Part shown: piece after piece, positions 14,978 through 20,385 of the stretch | Layout of the letters: every line of letters starts with the position of its first letter | Position numbering within the stretch: position 1 is the stretch's first letter | From: Kiritimatiellia bacterium | GTDB taxonomy: Bacteria; Verrucomicrobiota; Kiritimatiellia; RFP12; UBA1067 | Direction: 5' to 3' | Assembly: GCA_024405255.1 (NCBI GenBank) | Contig: JAKSOY010000058.1 | Span: 1 to 20,385, forward strand | Length of the DNA: 20,385 nucleotides | Program-made: the position numbers and the translations under genes | Notes under the pieces: model-generated | Told to the model about the DNA's origin: nothing | Databases searched by the model: none | The model's input: the letters and a program-made list of their open reading frames with translations, nothing else

Positions 14978-16678
14978 TTACCGTTTGCGGCGCGCGCAGA
15001 ACACCCAGTCCTGTTGATCGGGCTTGGCGGGGAGGTTCAAGTCGCCCGCCGCCGTAGCCCGCAGCACGAGAACCGGCAGCGTCTCGCCCGTGCGCGGATT
15101 GAACCAGGCCCCCGTATAGTCGGCCCCGGGCGTACAGCTTTTGAAACAACCGGTCGCCGTAGCTCCGCCGTTGAAGTAGCCCACATACAACTCACCGACC
15201 TTCGCCGCCACGGACGCGACGCCGTTCGTCGCCGGCGCGTAGTACCTGCCCATTCCGAGATCGGGCGTCAGCTCCCACCACGGCAGCTTCTCGAAGAACT
15301 GGCGCATGAGGCCCACATGCTTCGCGCTCGGGAACTCGATCGCCTGGCACCACGGCACCGCCTTGTCGGCGATCGTGATCCGGTCGACGCCGTCATGCGA
15401 TTCGCGGTCGATGTTGTAGGTGCTCTGGTAGAGCCACATGTCGATCGCCCCGTAGCCATAGCCGCAGAAGCCGTTCAGGAAGGAGATCCAGCCCTGGGCA
15501 CGCGCACCGAAATCCTTCGTCCACAAGTAGCAGTAGCGACCTTCGTAGTTCACCGCCGGACGCTCCGACTGCCAGTAGTCGCGTGTGACGCGCGTGTCGG
15601 CGAAGCCTTTCAGCGACGGACTCCACTGCGCCGCCCACCAGGAGTGTCCCGTACGCGTCGCCACTTCGGGCGCGACAAACGCCGAGTTGTGTACGACCGT
15701 ATGGCTGGTGTTCTCTTGATGGGCCGACAACGGATGACCGTAGGCATCGTGCTTGTGCAGGAACTCGGCCACCTTCACCCAGGGGTTGTCAGCCGCCGTG
15801 TAGAAGTTGCATCCGCCCTTGCGCTCGTGATAGAAGTCGTTGTCGCACTCCTGCGCAATCGTCCAAATGACGGGATACGCGCCGAAGCGGGCAATCCAGT
15901 AACGGCAGAGACGCTCAAGGGCAGCCTTGTCGTTTGCCAATTCGCGCGACATTTCGGACGCGAAGAAGAACTCGGCATTCGCATGCACGAGCCCCGCCTC
16001 GGCGATGGACTGGTAGTAGAGGTCGGCATGCCGGAATCCGGCGATGTCGGACGCATCCACCCGCCCGTCGCGCACGTTGAACCGGCAACCGATCGGCTCC
16101 GTCTGCATCACCGTGAAGCCCTGTTCTGCACGCCGCTTCACCACATACTTGAAATGCGACTTGGCGCCCGTCGTGCCGGCATGCGGACCCGGCGCGTCGA
16201 TCTCTTCGCGATAGAGTCCCCAATGCGTATCGCCCAGGTAGAAGAACGGCGTACCGTCCGCATAGGAGAAATACTTCCGACCGGCGGTCGTCTTCACAAA
16301 ACCGTGGCGATAGAGCGCGAGCGGACCCGTGTAGGGCACACTTTCAAACGCACTGCGGCGGCCATTGAGCGTGGCGTCGTCCGGACACCGCGTCGACCAT
16401 GTCCACGCGCCCGTCGCGGTGGGGGCGAAGCGCACCTTGAACGTCTTTCCGCCGTCCCAGAATGCCGGACGGACGAGCTTGCGGCCCGTTGCGGCCTGTT
16501 CGAAGACGACCTCGAAGTTCACCGCATCCCCGCCGCCGGTCGTGTAGTCGCGCGCCGCCGTGAAGGTCCACTCCGCCACCTGCCACACACTGCCGCGCGT
16601 CGGCGCATCCACGCCCTGCGCCGTCACGGCAAACGCCGCGACCACGCAGCCGACAAGACAGAATCTTCTCACCGTCAT
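14978..16678 (-). CDS. Secreted DUF5060/DUF4038 glycoside-hydrolase-like protein (apiosidase-type barrel)
   Basis: After a signal peptide (1-22) there is an N-terminal beta-sandwich of DUF5060 type (about 30-115; VWQVAEWTFTA, WDGGKTFKVRF). A TIM-barrel of DUF4038 type follows (about 125-470), opening with YFSYADGTPFFYLGDTHWGL. E277 (in WTIAQECDND) and E379 (in AVNYEGRY) sit where barrel glycosidases place catalytic acids. A C-terminal sandwich (about 475-566) with GRYYAPATNG and YTGAWFNPRTGE fits the collagen-binding-like domain often fused to DUF4038. The family includes GH140 apiosidases acting on rhamnogalacturonan II, but many members have unknown substrates. The ATG at 16678 overlaps the upstream hydrolase stop (ATGA). 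A longer in-frame start at 16762 would bury the signal peptide inside the upstream gene. Confidence 0.85.
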   Translation of the reverse strand: MTVRRFCLVGCVVAAFAVTAQGVDAPTRGSVWQVAEWTFTAARDYTTGGGDAVNFEVVFEQAATGRKLVRPAFWDGGKTFKVRFAPTATGAWTWSTRCPDDATLNGRRSAFESVPYTGPLALYRHGFVKTTAGRKYFSYADGTPFFYLGDTHWGLYREEIDAPGPHAGTTGAKSHFKYVVKRRAEQGFTVMQTEPIGCRFNVRDGRVDASDIAGFRHADLYYQSIAEAGLVHANAEFFFASEMSRELANDKAALERLCRYWIARFGAYPVIWTIAQECDNDFYHERKGGCNFYTAADNPWVKVAEFLHKHDAYGHPLSAHQENTSHTVVHNSAFVAPEVATRTGHSWWAAQWSPSLKGFADTRVTRDYWQSERPAVNYEGRYCYLWTKDFGARAQGWISFLNGFCGYGYGAIDMWLYQSTYNIDRESHDGVDRITIADKAVPWCQAIEFPSAKHVGLMRQFFEKLPWWELTPDLGMGRYYAPATNGVASVAAKVGELYVGYFNGGATATGCFKSCTPGADYTGAWFNPRTGETLPVLVLRATAAGDLNLPAKPDQQDWVFCARRKR

Positions 16679-17664
16679 TTGCCAGTCCTCTCCTTCGACC
16701 GCGCGCGCCAGGCCTTGAGACCCTTCAGCCAGATGGCGGCCAAGTCGCTCCAGCTGTCGCATGGCGTGCCCAGCTTGCGGAGACCGTAGCCGTGGCCACC
16801 GAACGGATAGACGTGGAGTTCGCAGGGAATGTGCAGACGCTGCAACGCGAGATAGTAGCCGACTGCGGTCTCGATCTTGCAGGGGTCGTCCTGCGACTGG
16901 GCGATGAAAGCCGGCGGCGTTTCACGGGAGACCGGGTATTGGGGCTTCAGCTGGTCGACCGGCAAGTGGTCCTTGCGGACATTGTCCGGCAGGAGATCCC
17001 AGGGATAGATCGGCATCTGGAAGTCGGGCCGGCAGGAGATATCGTCCGCATCGTCGACGCGCGCATACGCGCGTTCCTTCCAGCAGGTGGCGGCGCGCAC
17101 GGCGAGGTTGGCGCCGGCGGAAAAGCCGATCACGCCCACGAGCCCCGGATCGATGTTGTACTTCTTCGCGTCGCGCCGCAGAAGCGAGATCGTGCGCTGC
17201 GTGTCGCAAAGCGCGGCCTTGCGCTGGCCCGGCACGCGATAGAGCAGCACGGCGGCGGAATAGCCGTTCCGGTTCAGCCATTCGGCGATTTCCGTACCTT
17301 CCTTGTTCCAGCCCAACTGGAAGTAGCCACCGCCCGGCAGCACAACCACGACCGGCTTCGCGCCCTCGCCCGGTGCGGCGAAGAACGTGAAGATCGGATC
17401 GTTGATCTCGCCGATGACGACATTGCTCTGGTTGAGTTCATGGTTCTTGAATTTGATCGGCCCCTGCCTCTTCTGGAACGGCACCTTGCCATCGGGCCAC
17501 ACCTTCACGTCCTTGGAGGTATCGTGCTTCCAGCAACGCTCCTGCACGGCGGCCATCTTCTCGGGCGTGCTCACATCCGCCCCCCAAGGTGCGGGATACG
17601 CCACCACAGTGCCAACGGCAACGAGAGCCGCAACGAAGATTCCATGGAATATCTGTTTATTCAT
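16675..17664 (-). CDS. Secreted alpha/beta-hydrolase, acetyl-xylan esterase-like
   Basis: The 329-residue protein starts with a signal peptide (1-22). The alpha/beta-hydrolase fold shows the oxyanion-hole segment LPGGGYFQLGW (109-119), the nucleophile elbow GFSAGA (180-185; S182), the acid in QSQDDP (D259 or D260) and the catalytic histidine in GGHGYGL (H291). The closing 'ELHVYPFGGHGYGLR' pattern is typical of the BD-FAE/acetyl-xylan-esterase-like group, which removes acetyl or feruloyl groups from hemicellulose. The exact substrate is unknown. The start is the ATG at 17664, with AAGGA 7 bases upstream. The in-frame TTG at 17721 lies in the promoter. It leads a three-gene secreted cassette and overlaps the next gene by 4 bases. 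Confidence 0.88.
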   Translation of the reverse strand: MNKQIFHGIFVAALVAVGTVVAYPAPWGADVSTPEKMAAVQERCWKHDTSKDVKVWPDGKVPFQKRQGPIKFKNHELNQSNVVIGEINDPIFTFFAAPGEGAKPVVVVLPGGGYFQLGWNKEGTEIAEWLNRNGYSAAVLLYRVPGQRKAALCDTQRTISLLRRDAKKYNIDPGLVGVIGFSAGANLAVRAATCWKERAYARVDDADDISCRPDFQMPIYPWDLLPDNVRKDHLPVDQLKPQYPVSRETPPAFIAQSQDDPCKIETAVGYYLALQRLHIPCELHVYPFGGHGYGLRKLGTPCDSWSDLAAIWLKGLKAWRARSKERTGK

Positions 17665-17692
17665 TTTCAAATCCTTCTTTAAGGTTATTAAA

Positions 17693-17721
17693 ATTATACC
17701 ACGCAAACCCATTCTCCGCAA
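17693..17721 (-). promoter_or_regulatory. Promoter of the secreted esterase/DUF4038 operon
   Basis: Minus strand TTGCGG (17721-17716), 17-base spacer, TGG-TATAAT (TATAAT at 17698-17693). The leader is about 20-25 bases. Confidence 0.88.
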
Positions 17722-17761
17722 TCCGAATTACCACATCTCGATCTTCTCGGGCGTATCTGAG

Positions 17762-17959
17762 TCATTCATCAGGCCCTATCTTGGGGCCTCTAGCCTGCGG
17801 CACAAAACACGGAGGAGTACGACCCAGAAACGAAATCTCGTTGACACGGCGGAAATACTCGGAATGGCTCATGCGTACGAACCGCCGTGCCGGATTCTCG
17901 CGAATGTAGCGTGTAAACAGCGAATAATCAAACCCCATCAACCGAACACCCATATCCAA
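17762..17959 (-). pseudogene. Possible C-terminal remnant of a Y1/REP-associated transposase
   Basis: A 65-codon frame contains the segments FTRYIRENPARRFVRMS and HSEYFRRVNEISFLG. The 'YI-x-x-NP-x-R' pattern followed by an aromatic and basic helix resembles the C-terminal end of Y1-type, REP-associated transposase-like proteins (COG1943 group). No catalytic HUH or Tyr region is present upstream: the frame closes at a stop just before the TTG start, and other frames show nothing. It fills the boundary between the restriction island and the carbohydrate cassette, 63 bases after the small ORF, consistent with an old insertion or deletion scar. The assignment rests on memory of the motif and is moderate at best. 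Alternatively it is a short unrelated reading frame. The 17665-18022 stretch otherwise holds only the operon promoter. Confidence 0.4.
17771..17789. repeat. REP-like small palindrome
   Basis: AGGCCC and GGGCCT form perfect 6-bp arms around a 7-base loop, at the 3' end of the putative transposase remnant. One copy only was seen in the window. Confidence 0.4.
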
Positions 17960-18022
17960 ACACCCTACTTCCCCGAAACCCTAAGAGTCTCGCTATTAAG
18001 AATTACACCGCACAACACCCTT

Positions 18023-18271
18023 TCACGGCCAGAAGATTTTCCCACCTTCTTCGCCAAACACCCTGCGGTTCTTGAGAATGGTATAAATCTTTTCTGCTTG
18101 ATCATCTGTAATGTCGGCCTTGAAATTGAATGTATTCTTGATTGCATTCAATACGCTGGCCCTCTTTCCTGGGCCAAGTTTGCGAACTTTTGCCTCGCAA
18201 TACTCAGCACAGTCACTCAAAGTCATCTTAACAACAATCGTCTCTGGCTCTTTGCCTGCAACACCACTCAT
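18023..18271 (-). CDS. Small 82-residue protein downstream of the TIR gene, unknown function
   Basis: I do not recognise this protein. The start is the ATG at 18271, with AAGGA 8 bases upstream; an in-frame start at 18313 has no support. Predicted structure is mostly helical (SDCAEYCEAKVRKL, KRASVLNAIKNTF, DDQAEKIYTILKNRR), ending in a short GEEGGKIFW strand-like tail. The order helix-helix-'ITDDQ'-helix-hairpin loosely recalls a small winged-helix domain, but this is speculation. It follows the TIR gene by 63 bases with no terminator between, shares its lower GC content, and so is probably in the same transcript. A regulatory, immunity or target-recognition partner for the TIR protein is possible. 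Confidence 0.68.
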   Translation of the reverse strand: MSGVAGKEPETIVVKMTLSDCAEYCEAKVRKLGPGKRASVLNAIKNTFNFKADITDDQAEKIYTILKNRRVFGEEGGKIFWP

Positions 18272-18334
18272 TTGAATATTCCTTTCTGTTAAGGCCCCGT
18301 CTACACGGACCACTCTTTCGTAATGTTAATTCAC

Positions 18335-19003
18335 CTAGCCATTTTTCAATGCCCGAATCAGAATCCTGGCAAAGTCTATTACGACGTCCTTTGCGTCTTC
18401 ATCTTCACGGATGACACGCGCCTGAATCGGGGCAAGGTCAGGGTATTTTGCCTTCATATCATCGACTGTCAGATTGTAGAGTAACGGCAGAACAACCTTT
18501 TCATGCCGTTCGTTCTGACGATTCAACAATTCCTGTAGTTCCTTCGTTGTCCATTCGCGATCAATGAATTGTGGTGACAAGACAACGATTCCAAACCGAC
18601 TTTTGGCCAACCCCTCCTCAATTTTCGCCTTCCAATCATCGCCCCAGTCAAGAACTGAAGAGTCGTACCAAACCTTAATTCCAAGACGATTCAATCCGGC
18701 GCTTAGAGAATCCACGAAAGCCTGCTTGTTGTCGTTGGCATGCGAGACAAACACGTCATATTCATATTCTGCTGCCGCCATATTCCCATATTTCACCGCC
18801 ATCTGTTCCTCCACAAGTGTTGCAGTCCTGCGAGCAGTTTCCTCTTGGGCGTCTTGCCGCTGCCAAAATGCCTCATTCGATGCGACATACTCCCCAGCCT
18901 GCCGTGCGTTGGTCGCGGTTGACGGATCGACATAACGACGGCCAAACTCGGCACCCAAATAGGGATGCTCCGACTCTTCAATCATATCATCAATCCGCGC
19001 CAT
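18335..19003 (-). CDS. TIR-domain protein, putative NAD+-consuming defence effector
   Basis: The 222-residue protein has an N-terminal helical region (1-78), with GRRYVDPSTAT and a charged probable coiled coil around 40-72. A C-terminal TIR domain (about 80-220) opens with YDVFVSHAN (82-90). It contains IKVWYDSSVLDWGDDW (109-124), IVVLSPQFIDREW (139-151) and WTTKEL, whose E155 matches the catalytic glutamate of NADase TIR domains. Bacterial TIR proteins typically deplete NAD+ or make signal nucleotides in abortive anti-phage responses; activity here is inferred. The start overlaps the end of hsdS by 14 bases. GGGAG inside hsdS lies 7 bases before it, which supports this start. No sensor domain such as STING, SLOG or Argonaute is seen. 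Confidence 0.88.
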   Translation of the reverse strand: MARIDDMIEESEHPYLGAEFGRRYVDPSTATNARQAGEYVASNEAFWQRQDAQEETARRTATLVEEQMAVKYGNMAAAEYEYDVFVSHANDNKQAFVDSLSAGLNRLGIKVWYDSSVLDWGDDWKAKIEEGLAKSRFGIVVLSPQFIDREWTTKELQELLNRQNERHEKVVLPLLYNLTVDDMKAKYPDLAPIQARVIREDEDAKDVVIDFARILIRALKNG

Positions 19004-20255
19004 ACAATTCTCCCACTTTCACCTGCCCATTCATCAGAAGCGGAAGGAGGAAGTCGCGAAGTGCGGTCAATGACGCAGATTCCTTGAGAGCACATTCTCG
19101 CCAAGCATAGAATTTCTCAATTACTTCACCAAACCACCGTACAACCGTCTTGCCTGGCAACAGAATTGGATAGGCCATGATGTGCGCTTTATCCCCTCGC
19201 GGCATTTTGCTTCCCTTTGCAGCGGCCATCACATAATCAAAGAAAGCATCTTGCCACACGATTGAATGCAACAAAGGAGCCAATTCATTATTAATCGGAT
19301 GAAAGACCAGGACATCTTGTGAACACCCTCCGTCCTCCGACGCGTACCAGATCTTCTTCAAATATGGGCGGATATTTGCGACAAGGGTATCCGCTTTCTG
19401 AAAAGCAACAAGAGAAACTGGAACAGGAGGCAAATTCGAAGCTTGCGTCCGGCCCAATTTCTCCTGAAGCAGTGAATCGGTTGTCACGTAGTGATCGATA
19501 TCGATGGTATCACTCCGTACTGTCTCTTGCGGATACTGTGCGATGTCTGCCAGACACCCAACCCGCCACCCTTTCGGGATTTTGCGTTTGAGTTCGGGGG
19601 AGTAGACCATTTCGCCGCCAGAGGATTTGTAAGGGCGGCCGTTTGCGTCCGGGAAGTCGTATTGCACGAACCAGTAGTCGTAGATCTCCTTCGCCATCTT
19701 CTCCAGCGTCGCGATCTTCCTGCGGTTCAGCGCAATCTTGCGGTCGAGGGCGGAAAAGAATCTGCCGATTCTCGCCTGCTCTTTAAAGATAGGCAGAAAC
19801 AGCGGCAATTCCTTTATCGCCGTGTCATTCAAGTAATAACGTTGTCCACTTCCACCTGCATTGTTCGCAAAATAATCTGCCGCGTAGCGCGTGCGGAGGA
19901 CCAAATTAAGATAGCGTCCATCAAGTTCGCCTTGTCGGGGAGTAATCAGTGCGCAATGATAACCCAACAATACACCGTTGAATTCATCGGCAATATAAGT
20001 CGGATGCCCAATGTCATCGCGTGTTTCACTATCTTTTGTAATTGCGACCTGTCCCTTTTGCAGCGAGAACTTTTTGATTTCCTCTGGCTTTGCGCTCGCC
20101 ACCATAAATTCATTATAGAGGTTCTCGGTTACGGCCCAATTGTAATAGACATCCGTGTAATTACAGAGCCGAACAGGGACTTCGCCCGGGTTGGTTTTCT
20201 TGTCAACACCACTCACCTTCACATCGGCCACATCGCCTAACAAACACTTCTTCAC
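18990..20255 (-). CDS. hsdS: Type I restriction-modification specificity subunit
   Basis: HsdS holds the two target-recognition domains (TRDs) that direct HsdM and HsdR to a bipartite DNA site. In this 421-residue protein TRD1 spans about 1-160. A central conserved coiled-coil region spans about 165-230 (SALDRKIALNRRKIATLEKMAKEIYDYWF and the PDANGRPY...GGEMVYS block). TRD2 spans about 231-370, and a distal conserved helix about 375-415 (LRDFLLPLLMNGQVKV). Length and both halves are complete. The start is a GTG at 20255, supported by GGAGG 7 bases upstream and by GTGA overlap with the previous stop. No hsdM or hsdR is visible; they may lie beyond the right edge. GC content is higher in the conserved centre than in the TRDs, a sign of TRD exchange. 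Confidence 0.93.
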   Translation of the reverse strand: MKKCLLGDVADVKVSGVDKKTNPGEVPVRLCNYTDVYYNWAVTENLYNEFMVASAKPEEIKKFSLQKGQVAITKDSETRDDIGHPTYIADEFNGVLLGYHCALITPRQGELDGRYLNLVLRTRYAADYFANNAGGSGQRYYLNDTAIKELPLFLPIFKEQARIGRFFSALDRKIALNRRKIATLEKMAKEIYDYWFVQYDFPDANGRPYKSSGGEMVYSPELKRKIPKGWRVGCLADIAQYPQETVRSDTIDIDHYVTTDSLLQEKLGRTQASNLPPVPVSLVAFQKADTLVANIRPYLKKIWYASEDGGCSQDVLVFHPINNELAPLLHSIVWQDAFFDYVMAAAKGSKMPRGDKAHIMAYPILLPGKTVVRWFGEVIEKFYAWRECALKESASLTALRDFLLPLLMNGQVKVGELYGAD

Positions 20256-20385
20256 CTTGTCACCTCCCCTTCAACCACTTCCCAGTGACCGCCTTTGTCT
20301 GGGCCGATGCGGCGGAGACGGCCGGCGCGTTTCAGATTGTTGATGTGCTTTTGAACCGTGCTTCTGGTAATGCCGAGCGCGGCGA
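20252..20385 (-). CDS. C-terminal end of a winged-helix DNA-binding protein, partial
   Basis: Only the last 44 residues are in the window. They read as the end of a winged helix: a recognition-helix segment ALGITRSTVQKHINNL, a turn KRAGRLRRIG, and the wing PDKGGHWEVVE. The N-terminal part is beyond the right edge. Such C-termini occur in ATP-binding AlbA_2/RecG-like regulators and Fic proteins that often accompany type I restriction loci, but the full family cannot be told here. Its TGA overlaps the hsdS GTG start by 4 bases (GTGA), so the two are probably translationally coupled. Confidence 0.72.
   Translation of the reverse strand, partial: AALGITRSTVQKHINNLKRAGRLRRIGPDKGGHWEVVEGEVTR

Noticed and set aside
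16679..16762. Longer start of the DUF4038 protein
   Set aside because: It would add 28 residues in front of a good signal peptide and overlap the upstream gene; ATGA coupling supports 16678.
13769..16789. 1,006-codon plus-strand open frame
   Set aside because: It lies antisense to the DUF4038 and SGNH genes, is dominated by Arg, His, Val and Leu without domains, and begins with TTG inside a terminator. Long antisense frames arise in GC-rich genes.
17665..17721. Longer start of the alpha/beta-hydrolase
   Set aside because: The TTG at 17721 overlaps the -35 box; the ATG at 17664 has a proper ribosome-binding site and signal peptide.
18074..18084. Plus-strand TGGTATAAA resembling an extended -10
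   Set aside because: It lies inside the coding sequence of the small protein, no plus-strand gene follows, and it is explained by the codons for Ile-Tyr-Thr-Ile.
17965..18147. 60-codon minus-strand frame
   Set aside because: It overlaps the better supported 82-residue gene in another frame and has no ribosome-binding site or motif.
1..20385. CRISPR arrays, tRNA or rRNA genes, integrase or attachment sites
   Set aside because: No regularly spaced short direct repeats, no cloverleaf-like or rRNA-like stretch, and no integrase-like protein could be seen on either strand by reading.

Overview
All supported genes in this window lie on the minus strand, so the annotation reads from high to low coordinates. 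Most of the DNA (about 1-17700) is GC-rich; one hand-counted 60-base row is near 68% GC. It combines core bacterial genes (recA, rsfS, ilvC) with large secreted carbohydrate-active and surface proteins. Signal peptides, sialate-esterase and GDSL families, a DUF4038 protein and a 2,240-residue jellyroll/beta-helix protein suggest a member of the Planctomycetes-Verrucomicrobia-Chlamydiae (PVC) group, perhaps a gut-type Kiritimatiellota or Lentisphaerota. This placement is inference; there is no rRNA or other phylogenetic anchor here.

Layout, in transcription order. (1) 20385-18023 is a lower-GC accessory island: the tail of a winged-helix protein, a type I restriction specificity subunit (hsdS), a TIR-domain protein and an unrecognised 82-residue protein. 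The first three overlap one another. (2) About 17960-17762 holds a short reading frame resembling the C-terminus of a Y1/REP-associated transposase. (3) 17664-13826 is a three-gene secreted cassette: an alpha/beta-hydrolase esterase, a DUF4038/DUF5060-type glycosidase-like protein overlapping it by 4 bases, and a two-domain GDSL/SGNH esterase. It starts at a strong promoter and ends at an intrinsic terminator. (4) 13683-6961 encodes a giant secreted protein built of three jellyroll modules and a repeat of about 500 residues; a small membrane protein and a small basic secreted protein follow. (5) 6003-3937 is a sialate O-acetylesterase family protein with an uncharacterised C-terminal domain. 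(6) 3821-2421 is recA-rsfS, ended by a terminator. (7) 2332-1217 is ilvC with its own promoter and terminator. (8) 1122-1 holds a NusG-paralogue antiterminator coupled to a NYN-domain protein that runs off the window.

Five promoters share an exact TATAAT preceded by TGn (extended -10), and at two junctions the upstream terminator abuts or overlaps the next -35 element. No tRNA, rRNA, CRISPR array or intact insertion sequence was seen. The strongest candidate for an under-described system is the hsdS-TIR-small protein cassette; the giant repeat protein is second.
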